Positions 43,234-53,763 of a stretch of 64,000 nt of DNA are shown piece after piece. Location: positions 930,001 through 994,000 of the forward strand of contig JAGMVK010000003.1 of the NCBI GenBank assembly GCA_020747065.1, read 5' to 3'. The number at the start of each line of letters is the position of its first letter. Within the stretch, counting starts at the first letter, position 1. The notes beneath the pieces were generated by a model. That model ran no database searches. It worked only from the letters and a program-made list of their open reading frames with translations, and was not told the origin of the DNA. A program made the translations under genes and the position numbers. Source of the DNA: Cadophora sp. MPI-SDFR-AT-0126. Lineage: Eukaryota > Ascomycota > Leotiomycetes > Helotiales > Ploettnerulaceae.

Positions 43234-45813
43234 ATGACACTCAAAAGCTCTTCGCTATGGAGATCTCTCAGAGCCTACCAAATATATGGAGCAAACACAA
43301 ATGTCGGCAAGACAATTATGTCTACAGTCCTCTGCAAGGCATTTGCAAGAAAGTTCCCGAACGAAAAGACTTGGTATTTGAAGCCCGTTTCGACTGGTCC
43401 ATTAGATGAGGCAGATGATAGACATCTTACAAGGTTCTCTCCTCAGACTACAACGAATTGTCTATTCCAGTTTGATGAGGCGGTTAGTCCTCACATCGCT
43501 GCTGCAAGGTCGAGCAAGGTAGGTTTGCCCCAACAAGCGAGATAGGGAGCTAATCATAACAACAGCCACCATCCGACTTTGAGATTCAAGAACAAGTTTT
43601 GGACTATCTGAAATCATGTGCTCAGTTGGGGCCAGGAACCATATTCGTCGAGACAGCAGGAGGAGTTCACTCTCCGACCCCAAGCGGAAGCTCCCAAGCA
43701 GATTTATTCAGGCCATTGAGACTTCCTGTTTGCTTAGTAGCTGATCATCGCCTTGGAGGTATATCAGCCTCCATATCTGCCTTCGAGTCTCTCCACATCA
43801 GAGGATACGACTTGGATCTCGTCTTACAATTCGAAGAGGCGAAGTACCAAAACCACAACTATCTGAGAACGTTCTTCGAGAAGAAAGATATCCTGGAGCT
43901 CTCGCTACCTCCGCCTCCTGCGCAAGGACAAACGCAAGAAGAGGACGCCGAAGTAATGTCTGAATACTACGATACAGTGAGTAGACTGGACCAAGTCGAA
44001 GAGACAATCTCACGGCTATCCGAGAAACACTCGTTTCGAATCAAGAACCTCGAGGAAATGTCAACCAGAGCACATCAACAGATCTGGTATCCATTCACCC
44101 AGCACAACGACGTTTCTCCAGAGACGATAATAGCCATCGACTCCGCATCAGGAGATTTCTTCCAGGCGCACAGTACTTCTTCCTCGAGCTCGAGTCAAGA
44201 AAGTGTTCTCACCCCAACATTTGATGGCAGTGCAAGTTGGTGGACACAAGGCCTCGGCCATGGCAGCCCCGACTTGTCCCTCGCAGCAGCCTATGCAGCA
44301 GGGCGATATGGCCACGTTATGTTCGCTGGCACGATCCACGAGCCTGCCCTCCTGCTGGCCGAAAATCTTCTCCAGAACCTTAAAAACCCACGCTTATCCA
44401 GGGTCTTCTACTCCGACAACGGAAGTACAGGAATGGAGGTAGCGGTAAAAATGGCTCTCACGGCTGCGTTCGAGAGATACAGATGGGACGTGCCCAAAGA
44501 GCATGTGGGTGTGTTGGGTCTGAAAGGCTCGTATCATGGTGACACCATTGGGGCGATGGATTGTTCGGAGCCGTCGACTTTCAATGAGAAGGTTCACTGG
44601 TATCGTGGGAGAGGGTATTGGTTCGACTTCCCGCAGGTGAAGATGGTGCGGGGGAAGTGGCTCGTTGATGTGCCGCAGGGAATGGAGTCAGACTTTGGAC
44701 GAGGGGAGGAATTCGGGTCTCTGGCTGAGATCTTCGATCTGGACAAGCGGTACGAAACGGATACTGGTTTGAAGTATAGGGAGCACATCAAGAAGACGCT
44801 TGAGAGACTGACAAAGCAGGAGAACATGACTTTTGGAGCTTTGATCATGGAGGTAGGATGCCCATCCCATGTGTCGAGATACAACGATTGATGACAAGCA
44901 GCCTGTAATATTGGGAGCTGGCGGCATGCTCTTCGCGTACGTCCAAAATATCCGTGTCGAAGACGAAGTTGACACGTAGTAGGGATCCTCTCTTCCAACG
45001 CTGCCTCGTCGATGTTGTCCGCAACAGCACTCATGTGTTCAGCCCATCCACTACCAGGAATGGAGACTCGAAATCATGGCTTGGTCTCCCAGTCGTGTTT
45101 GACGAAGTTTTCACTGGCTTGTATCGTCTAGGGCGCTTCAGTTCAGCGTCGTTCCTTCAAGCTCAGCCAGACATCTCTGTCCACGCCAAACTCCTCACTG
45201 GAGGTCTTGTCCCGCTATGCATAACACTTGCTAGTGAGAGTATCTATGATGCATTTATCGGCGAGGAGAAGAGAGATGCTTTGCTGCATGGGCATAGCTA
45301 TACTGCCCATCCAGTAGGCTGTCATGTGGCTAACACCTCACTGCAAATGTTGCGGGACTTGGAGTCTGGTGACAGCTGGCAATCTTACAGAAAGGATTGG
45401 CAAGAGGGACCAAAACACGACAGTGTAGCGCCTAAGGGAAGCGCAGTGGCATCTCATTCCAGCACAGATGTCTGGAGTGCATGGTCCAAGGACTTCGTTA
45501 CACGGATATCACACAGTCGAGACGTTGAAAGTGTGATTGCTCTTGGATCTGTGCTGGCTATAAGCTTGCGAGACCAGAATGCAGGTGAGCTCTGAATATA
45601 GACAAGAGAAATCTGAGTACAAAATACTGACCGCGACTAGGCTATAGCTCAACTGCAGCGACTGGGCTTCAAAAAAGATTGTTGAACAGATCTGTGGACT
45701 TCAAAATCCACGTGAGGGTGCTAGGAAATGTGCTATATATGATGGCGAGCCAAACATCAAAGCCGGAGACCACCAAGAGTATTGAAAAGTTTCTCGTCGC
45801 AGAACTGGACTGA
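43234..45813 (+). CDS. bioDA: bifunctional dethiobiotin synthetase / DAPA aminotransferase
   Basis: Five exons, 43234-43518, 43566-44852, 44902-44936 (35 nt), 44983-45584 and 45641-45813, encode 793 aa. The first 16 residues (MTLKSSSLWRSLRAYQ) resemble a mitochondrial presequence. The BioD half carries the P-loop GANTNVGKT, the LKPVSTGP substrate loop and VETAGGVHSPTPSG. The BioA half begins near residue 260 with QQIWYPFTQH and contains SDNGSTGMEVAVKMAL, LGLKGSYHGDT, VVFDEVFTGLYRLGR and AKLLTGG with the PLP lysine. BioA transfers the amino group from SAM to KAPA giving DAPA; BioD carboxylates DAPA to dethiobiotin with ATP and CO2. The fusion is the normal arrangement in moulds and plants. Confidence 0.95.
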
Positions 45814-45960
45814 AGGAAAAAGTACGAAGGCGCGAATAGACGGAAACTGCGATAGGAGAAGAAGTCATTGTACATAAAGTCACAGATCCCACATGAAATG
45901 GTTTAAACTTGAGGTGTAGACGTTGTGATGGACCGTATTTTCGCATCGATTGTTGTGTTT

Positions 45961-47734
45961 CTACCGCGACCATCTCTCAATGAGCTGCTCTCGATGAACA
46001 TTCCTAGCTTGTAAACTATGTAAATTTACCGCCTCGAGATCATCTTGCAAACGCTGGACATCCTGTTCGAAATCCGTAACAGAAGCCTCCAACTTCGGAT
46101 CCAGAAGCTGGACTTTGCGGTACAGAGACTCTGATAATAGAGAATCGTGAAGTAGCCCCAATGTCATACGAGCGTCGAGGAGATGTGAGGAAATCGAATG
46201 CTCAGTCGTGGACTGAAGACTGGCTGCATGGCCTTCCAGCCGAGTCATCCTCTCTGCTAGCGTCCGTCTCAGGATGTTTGCACGCTCGTGGTCAGAGACT
46301 GCCTCGGCGGGAAGAGCAACCCCAAGGTTCCGGGCAAGCTGCTCCTCGGGCTCAATGTCCTCGTCCAAGTGACCGGAAGAGCGTCGAGTAGTTCGCACTC
46401 GAAGAGTGGACTGGGAACTAGAAGACTTCCGGCGTCTTTGGGTATTTGGTCTCGTAGGGGAGCTGGGCTGGACCGCAGGGGTCGGTTCCGAGCGAGATAA
46501 CTCTTCATTCGCAGAGTCTAGTACGAATCTTAATGCCATTTTGTAGCATTGATTTTCCTCGGCACGCTCAAGGAATGTCTCGATCCTATTGACTAGGAAG
46601 ATCATACAATCATGAATCTAGCTGAATCAGAAGACTTCAAGCATGATAGAGCAGCATCACTCACATATTTTACAGCTTTTACAGTTCGCTCCTGCCCCTG
46701 ACCATCGCTTGCTGCGATCGCTTTGAGAGCTGGCTCTAGAAACTGCTGTTCTGCAGACATCTGAGCAACAGGTAAGATTTCGGAATACAAAGACTCGAGT
46801 TCTTCCTGTAGATCATTGGCTTCTTCTTCTTCGGCACGATCGTTGGAGGCTGTAGACCCCGCCAGGCCTTCCAGATAGACACGACCGAGTCTTGTTCGAA
46901 TTCCCTCAACAGTATGCTTGATCAACCTATTCTCTATGAGCCAAAATCCCCAAAAAAATGTCGAGACTTAACCACCTTGCACACAATTCTCGTATCCTTG
47001 TAATAACCTCATCATCGTCTGAGCGACCAGGTTCCAAGTCGTTTGACAGCTTCTGTAGACTCAGCAGCAACTTGTCATCGGATTTGAGAATGCTGTCGAC
47101 AGTCTGCTTCACTCCAACCTCTGACGCCTTGCACTGCTGCTCGAGATCCGTGATTTGGTATGTTAAGCTCTGGGAGAGCCCTTCAATCTGTAGTCTATTA
47201 GAAGAATACCTTGGTACATGCCAATACTTCTTACCGCTGCAGTAATATGGTCTTTCTCCACATCCCACTTTCTCACCTGGCCCCTCTCCGTATGCAACCT
47301 TGCCTGGCCGTTACGCTTCTCGCTCTTTACCAGCGCATTCATAGCATTCCGTTGTAGCCTCAATGCCTCGCTCTGCTTCTCGATAGCTGCCGTGGATCGC
47401 TTGAGCTCTTCAATCGCGCTCTGGATTTCTTGATCGTTGAGTTCCTGAACAAGTGAAAGATCCTGGGCTGCGAGCCTTTCGGCATCTCCTGACTTGGTTA
47501 AAGCGGCATATCTACGATGCATTAGTATGCGGGTTTGCATAGCAAAGGCAGCACCTACAAGTTAGCCTCATCCTTCGTAAGTAAAGTCTCCGGCGACAAG
47601 TATTCTTCCACCCAAGCTTGGACAGCGGTCTGGGTCTCTGGATCCGCAAAAGCAGATTTAATCGCTTCACGATCAAACGGTAGATCACGATCACGCAATG
47701 CCTTCACGAGCACCTGCAAGGAGTCCTCTGCCAT
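45961..47734 (-). CDS. coiled-coil protein, HAUS augmin-like complex subunit 3-like
   Basis: Five minus-strand exons, 47734-47559, 47511-47235, 47187-46976, 46926-46665 and 46617-45961, encode 527 aa. Intron 1 has a textbook CTAAT branch point. The N-terminal part (VQAWVEEYLSPETLLTKDEA, YAALTKSG, then a long helix from about residue 95) resembles the HAUS3 N-terminal domain, where a short helical module with a conserved W precedes coiled coil. The rest is almost entirely predicted coiled coil except for a Ser/Pro/Arg-rich loop near residue 345-385 (SSPTRPNTQRRRKSSSSQS). Augmin branches spindle microtubules via gamma-tubulin and exists in Aspergillus. The coiled-coil and nuclear/spindle nature is fairly safe, the HAUS3 identity is inference from residual similarity and length. 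Confidence 0.6.
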
Positions 47735-47968
47735 CGTTGTGGTGCAGAAGGCTGAAAATGCGCCTTCTTTTGTTGTGGTTCATAATCGTCGCCAAAACAT
47801 GAGACTTTGACGCGAAACTGAACCCAAAGTTCCAGCCTTGCCGCCGAGGTCGCTCGCTTTCACCCGAGTTCAGGCCGTCCCAAAGGAGCCCACTCTACAA
47901 CTTTCACAGAGGATGTCGGAGTCACAAATTCTCTCGAACGTGCAATTTTCATTTGCATTCCTGAGAAG
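47735..47968. promoter_or_regulatory. divergent promoter between HAUS3-like and LrgAB-like genes
   Basis: A 234-bp head-to-head spacing, short enough that the two genes probably share upstream elements. Confidence 0.45.
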
Positions 47969-50092
47969 ATGGCCAACAATCAGGCTCATGGTACTTTGAC
48001 CTCAGATGGTATAGAAGCTTTAAGATTGGTGAGCGAATCCATGGCAATGATCTCGATGACTGCCGCGAGGCAAGGCTGACAATTTCTAGGTTGCTCTTAG
48101 GACATGGAGTCGAAACCTTACTGCTTGGCTTTATGTGCCAGTAGGAATCATGATTATTCTTCTTGCTTGTTTTGGGATTGATTCTCTTATTGGGATGAGC
48201 TCAGTGTCATTCCCGGCCTCGGTTGCCTGTTTGATCTTGCTTTTCATCGGCTTGGTACTGTGCGATTTGGTCATCGGAAATCGCAAGACAAGAGCTGTGG
48301 TCAAAGTGATTGATGTCCCGGTAGGAGGGTTGCTCAGTTGATCGTTCAGAATAAATCTAATATCTACATGTGAAGGCTGGATTTGCACTACGATATCTCA
48401 ACATATTTTTCACACCTTCGTAAGCCAACGTCAATTGTCCGTGACGAACTATTTCTAAATGGTGGCTGTATAGTTTCATCTTGCTCCCGTTGAGTCCTCC
48501 CATAGGTGGTGTAGAGGTTGCAAAGATCATTGCAGTATTCCGTAAGAACTGTTTCTCTATGCCCTTCGTCAATGTTGCAAGAGGACACCTAGATTCGTTG
48601 AATGTCGTCCTCAAAACAAAGAGCGTCTCTTGTGAAACTCGGGGCACGATTTTCAATAATTATGTAACTTGTCACTTCTATCTCTCTAACAGATCCTCAC
48701 AGTCGTTGGCTTCGTTGTCGTAATGGCAGCAACAGCCTACTTCGTTCGAGGTCTTCAACTCCTTCTCGGCTCATCTAAGCGAGCAATAACAGAACGAGCC
48801 GAAGAAATGGGTGACGGGGGCGACAGCATCCCCCTCACAGACGTCACTCCAGGTAGGAGCAACTCCGAATTCACCATACCGACCAGCGGTACCAGCACAC
48901 CACGGTTCATGGACGACTCAACCAACGATTTGATAGCACCCCAGCGAGCTCAAGACCCTTCCCTGATCCGAGGCACTGGCGGTCCTCCAGAAGACAACAT
49001 CACACCTCCAGCAGCTACTCGCCAGAATCCAATCTTGCAGACTCCACTCCCTCTCACTCGTCCACAGCGTTGGGCGGCATTCATTAACTCTAATGTCGAT
49101 AAATTTACATATCTCCTCCTCTTCTTCTTCGTCGGTCTCCCGATATACTATGGAGCAGGCTACGCAATGCCAGTGCAACTCACTCTCACAACAATTGCTT
49201 ACTTCACAGCGCTCGCCCTCCCCCCAGCCTGGAAAAGAGTATTCCACCCCGTCCTAGTCTCAGCTGCCATCACCGTCCTCGGAGTGTACATACTTGGAGC
49301 TATCAAAGGCGACAGCCTCTCCACGTCCCTGCACTCCTTCAAAACGGGAACCAGCTATCTCGACCTCTGGCACGGGAAGAAGAATCTGAAAGCACCCGGA
49401 GCAGGAGATATCCTAGTCAGCGTCCTCGATGCCGGTATTGTCGCTCTCGCTCTCCCCATGTTCGCCTACCGGCAAGAACTGAAGCGGCATTTCGTTGCCA
49501 TTGTCATACCCAACGTCTCAGTATCGATTGGATCGCTTTTTGGGTATCCGGCTGTGTGTTATGCTATTGGAATTTCGGCGGAGAGGAGTCTGGCGTTTGC
49601 GGCGAGGAGTTTGACCTTGGCGTTGGCGACGCCCGCGGTGGAGAATTTGAAGGGCGATGTTAATACTATTGCGGCGCTGGCTATTATGAGTGGGATATTG
49701 GGGGCTTTGGCTGGGACTCAGATGCTTGATTGGTTGCGGATACCTGAAGGTGAGTCAGTTGATTTTGTTGCGAATTTGTCGGAAGTGGGTCGCTGGGTGT
49801 CTGGTGATCAAGTAATCTCGGTCTATGTCAATATCAAGCTTAGATTCTGGAAACTGGGTGTCTGGGAAAGATGTTCAGACCCTGAGCTGACATTTGTGCA
49901 GATGACTACGTAACAAGAGGGGTAACTCTGGGAGGCAGTTCGTCAGCAATTGCGACCGCAGTCTTGCTTCAAAGCGATCCAAGAGCTGCGGCTTTATCGA
50001 GTTTGAGCATGAGCTTATTCGGCATCATCACATTGGCTTTGACTTCAGTTCCAGCAATTGTAGAGGCCATTGACTCTTTAGTCGGCTTATAA
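47969..50092 (+). CDS. LrgA-LrgB fusion membrane protein (PLGG1-like)
   Basis: Six exons, 47969-48028, 48090-48320, 48376-48419, 48474-48541, 48703-49749 and 49902-50092, encode 546 aa. Residues 25-150 form four helices with SFPASVACLILLFIGLVL and FFTPSFILLPLSPPIGG, like bacterial LrgA/CidA. After a hydrophilic Thr/Pro/Ser-rich loop (about 165-245) come seven or so helices of LrgB type, including VTRGVTLGGSSSAIATA at the C-terminus. In bacteria LrgA and LrgB modulate holin-like activity; the plant fusion PLGG1 moves glycolate and glycerate across the chloroplast envelope. The fungal substrate is unknown; a carboxylate carrier is the best guess. The acceptor for exon 5 is the second of two AGs, which alone keeps the frame and gives AVFLVGFVVVM. 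Confidence 0.85.
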
Positions 50093-50253
50093 TTCAGCGA
50101 CCATATATCGAGATGTTATAGTCAAGCGCTTTTAGGCAAGATACAGTTTCGATGTGAACCGCCAGCCAGAATGCAAGTCCCAGTGCCGTAAAGAAAAGCC
50201 AGCCGAGCGTAATTTCATTAACCTGTCGGATCCTATACTCACACACCAAACCC

Positions 50254-51031
50254 TCACTCCAACCTAAACAGATGTAAATAATGGGCATATATTCGGAAGG
50301 ACCATGAAAACTTACCTCTCAATCAAGTGCAATCCGGAAGCAGTCTCGACAACATGGCTCATCTCTCCAGGTTTGAGCTGGAAAGCGGCCTCTTCGAATT
50401 CCTTCTGCATATCGCCCCTGCCGAAGAAACCTAGATCTCCCATCTTTCTTGCGCTGCTGCAGTCCGACTCACTAACGGCAAGCTGTCCCAGCGACGATTG
50501 ACCACTGCGAATACGAGACTCGTGTCCAAGAATGATACTCATTGCTTCTTCTTTGGTTCGTTTGATCTCAGCCTAGAGGCCGTCAGCAAGCCAGCGTTGC
50601 CCAATTGCTCAAAAGCTGTCCGGAATCACAACGCACCTCACGCCAGCTGCTTGGTCGTCTACTATCCTTGTGTTTTACCAACAGATGACTGGCCCTAATC
50701 TTTCCACTGTTCCCGGCATGGCCGTTGAGTGCAGAATCGGATGTGATCTGGGGTGCGCTGTGATGCTCAGCCATGTAGGATTTGAGCTTCTCGGTATCGG
50801 TTCCTGGCGGAGGCTCCCATCGTGATTGTTTCTGAGACTCGTTGAAGTAGTATGGAAGGTTCTTGGAGTTCGAGTGACGGACTTCCCAGCCTGCGGGTAG
50901 CCCCGCGTCGGCCTGGTGGAGCTGTTAGCAAGCTTTCATGGAGGGTGGGCAGGAAACAAGGCTGAGACATGTCGAAGTAAACAAAAGAATGCGCTCGAAT
51001 GAAGGAAGGTACAAATAGTAAGACTTGCCAT
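50254..51031 (-). CDS. ESS1: peptidyl-prolyl cis-trans isomerase Ess1/Pin1
   Basis: The model has four minus-strand exons, 51031-51029 (ATG alone), 50912-50637, 50572-50316 and 50263-50254, giving 181 aa. After the start come a WW domain (LPAGWEVRHSNSKNLPYYF ... SRWEPPPGT, residues about 5-38) and a parvulin-type PPIase domain: KIRASHLLVKH, the phosphate-binding Arg pair SRRPSSW, CSSARKMGDLGFFGRG, FEEAAFQLKPGEMS and SGLHLIERLE. It isomerises pSer/pThr-Pro bonds, notably in the RNA polymerase II CTD. The WW frame has no ATG of its own upstream; the intron 51028-50913 begins GCAAGT and ends CCACCAG with a GCTAAC branch, so a GC-AG intron directly after ATG yields MADAGLPAGWEV. An alternative first exon ending at a weak GTCTCA donor cannot be excluded. 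Confidence 0.9.
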
Positions 51032-51116
51032 GTTGTGAAAGGTGTGCGTTGTTGGTCGTATGTATAGAGCGTGATGAACGTAGACAGAGAAGGGTCTAGA
51101 GCAGAAGATGTTTGTA

Positions 51117-51140
51117 GGTGGTGGTGGTGGTGGTGGTGGT
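51117..51140 (+). repeat. (GGT)8 trinucleotide microsatellite
   Basis: Eight uninterrupted GGT units, just upstream of ESS1. Confidence 0.9.
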
Positions 51141-51228
51141 AGTGCAAGAGTCTTTTGTTGTGTTAGAAAGCAAGTAGTACTTCACTCAGCGATGCGCTGC
51201 ATTGCTTGCAGCTCGCTCATGGATGCAG

Positions 51229-51250
51229 CCAGGCCAGGGCCAGGCCAGGG
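51229..51250 (+). repeat. 11-bp tandem direct repeat CCAGGCCAGGG x2
   Basis: Two exact adjacent copies in the ESS1/RPB9 intergenic space. Confidence 0.85.
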
Positions 51251-51663
51251 CAATTCTACAGTAGTCACGCGGTCGTTCTGGAGAGAGGGGTAGGGTGGAT
51301 GTTTAGCGCCGCGCCTTCTTCCTTAGTGGGTGTGTAGCTGTTGCAGGGGATCTTTCCGAGAACATCAGCTCATTCGCTGCCTCGTCTTTGCTTGCGTCCA
51401 TCTAGACTCCAGAACGCCTGAGCCCGAATAATTCTTTTGATAATACTTGACTTGACTTCCGCTTCGATATTTACAAGTACAACCAGCCAGCCAGCCAGAA
51501 AAGAGTCGCAACGCCATCCAGCACTTCTCGTTTTCTTACTTCTAGAGCGAGCGTCCAAGTTTCCTCGGACCAGCAACAAGAATCCTTCTTGCAAACCCCG
51601 CGATACCAACACCCCACGCCCCAGGCATCCCCAGTTCGCCTCTCGAAGAAACATCTGCCCGCA

Positions 51664-52344
51664 ATGGCTTCTCCAGCATCCAGCGCCGGCGAGGAGCCCA
51701 AGAAGAACATGGAACAAATCACCTTCAGATTCTGCAGCGAATGGTACCGTGTCCCCCCATCCGCCATATATAAGACTTGAATAAAATGCTAATAGAAGCG
51801 CAGTTCTAACATGTTGTACCCCAAAGAAGACCCCGATACCCACCGCCTACAATTCGCCTGCCGAACCTGTCAATACTCTGAAGAAGCGACCTCATCCTGC
51901 GTGTTCAGGAACATCCTCAACAACGCAGTCGGTGAAACTGCTGGTGTGACTCAGGACGTTGGATCGGATCCGACTGTGGGTTTACCTCTCTGTTTTTTAT
52001 GTGGCTCTGTGGTCATCTGCGAAGGAAGGAAGGTTGAAGATGCTCCAGTGGATGAAGAGTGCTAGGGATCGAGGAGACTGTGGTGGCGATGGAAGACTGA
52101 TCTTTCTGTTACATTCGGAATACTCAGTAACTTCTGCTAATTTGGTTACCACTTGTAGCTTCCTCGATCCAACAAGGCTTGCCCGAAGTGCAAGACGGAG
52201 GACGCAGTCTTCTTCCAATCTCAACAAAGATCAGCGGAAACTGGAATGGTAGGTTTCGTGGCCCGAGAGAAGATCCGCATAAGGCTAACTTTGCAACAGA
52301 AACTCTTTTATGTGTGCTGTGGTTGCGGTCACATCTTCTCATGA
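51664..52344 (+). CDS. RPB9: RNA polymerase II subunit RPB9
   Basis: Four exons, 51664-51743, 51804-51975, 52159-52248 and 52300-52344, encode 128 aa, close to the yeast length of 122. The N-terminal zinc ribbon has CSECSNMLYP (first pair, completed by intron 1 splicing) and FACRTCQY; the C-terminal ribbon has [12 protein letters not shown] and [10 protein letters not shown], split by two further introns. Rpb9 sits at the jaw of Pol II, where it supports start-site selection, fidelity and TFIIS-stimulated cleavage. All eight zinc cysteines are present. The introns (60, 183 and 51 bp) explain why the open frames in the raw sequence are short. Confidence 0.95.
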
Positions 52345-52568
52345 TACCTGGATTCGATTCGTTGAGTGTTTTTGACATGGTGTTCGGAGTTTGGGGGTTG
52401 GCGCATTTGGAAAAAATGATTATGGAGTTGGAGTTGGCTACAACTCTGGGGGAGTAGATAGTAAGGTGCCAATGTTGATACATTTTGAATCAAGACCGAG
52501 GTCTGAACGCCGTTTTCCATCCTTAAATCTATGCTACATGTTCTGTGACCTCTATCCTGTTTGTGTTC

Positions 52569-53134
52569 CTACAAATGCATTGGTGCCAGAGACAGGATCT
52601 TTGACCACTTCATCTTTCTCAATTCCACACCTACGACACCTGTATTTACGTCAATCCACATGTATCCAAGAATTCCGGCAGAACAACTCACCATTCAATC
52701 TGGTCCCTATGGGCTCCCCCGCTTTGTTGATCAACACGCACGCATTGTCATCGAACTTCACCACACTGCCATCCGGCCTCTGCAGCTTCTTCGCCGTTCT
52801 AACCACAACCGCATGTCTGATATCTCCTCTCCGAACCTTGTTCGCCGCCGACGTCGAGACGCTTGCTCCGGGTCCAGATTCCGAGAAGTTTCGCTGCTTC
52901 TGTACGACCACAATAACTCGATCGCCTAGCCATTCGATTAGCCATGCTTCGATTCCGAGGTAGACCTTGGTGACCAACCAATCTTTGCGTGTCGTTTCAT
53001 TCGCATAACCTTTACACATTCGACGACGGCTGCCCCCGAATTGTCGATGCAATTCATCATTGTCTTGTGTACTAATCAGCGCAAGATCATGGCAGAAGAA
53101 TGAAGGACAGAAAACCTACCTTTAATTGAATCAT
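52569..53134 (-). CDS. mrpl38: mitochondrial large-subunit ribosomal protein uL14m
   Basis: Four minus-strand exons, 53134-53120 (five codons), 53063-52979, 52925-52692 and 52639-52569, encode 134 aa. The spliced protein reads [16 protein letters not shown], then [53 protein letters not shown] and WSKILSLAP, a full match to the L14 beta-barrel fold. The insertion in the middle ([13 protein letters not shown]) and the standard L14 start without a long presequence fit the mitochondrial branch (yeast Mrpl38). It contributes to the intersubunit bridge near the sarcin-ricin loop of the mitoribosome. Convergent with RPB9, divergent from SET9. Confidence 0.93.
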
Positions 53135-53763
53135 TGTGCGATCATAACACAGCTGCAGCAAATAGACAAGCTGCTGGTCTTTGAAGCTGCTATGTTCGGA
53201 ATCACGTCTGTTTGCACCCCTGCCGATAAATTTCCAGTCCCAGTCAATTTCAAGCCTCAGGCTGCCATTTCAATAATTGACCTGGCGGGAATGGCGCAAA
53301 TCAACACTCACTCTAGCTTTCACTCCCCTATTGTCCATGAACCAGAACTTATTATTGTGATTGTGGATCGTATTGTCAGGCTTTAACTAGATCTGACCTC
53401 TTTAACCAGCCTTAATTCTCATTTATTTAATGATTTCTTAGATCAATACTCCTCACTTTTCTTTCTATTACACTCATGCCGTGTAGATCGACCCCTGGCT
53501 ACGATTGAATGCTGAGCTGAGAGGAGGATCCAACAACAAGCACGCAGACGACCTTTCTACGAGCTCACAGGCGCCGTCTTGCGCAGACTAGGAACCTTTA
53601 CCGATCTTTTTGCGCGAATACACTTTTCCTTGTGCACAAGTCACTCATTCACCTGTCTCTTACACCGCGGCTCGTCTGCTTCCACACCACGGCTACCTTC
53701 AGCAAAGCAACCTGACCTTCCGACGTGTCGCATGAACCAGAACACCAGATATTCAGCGTCGCG
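53135..53763. promoter_or_regulatory. divergent promoter of uL14m and SET9
   Basis: A 629-bp head-to-head interval. An 86-codon frame at 53126-53386 has no family features. No repeat is evident. Confidence 0.45.

Larger units (their letters stand above)
51032..51663. promoter_or_regulatory. divergent promoter of ESS1 and RPB9, with simple repeats
   Basis: A 632-bp head-to-head interval. It contains (GGT)8 at 51117-51140, two direct copies of CCAGGCCAGGG at 51229-51250 and a CCAG run near 51483-51499 within the probable RPB9 leader. Both genes act on RNA polymerase II. Confidence 0.55.
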
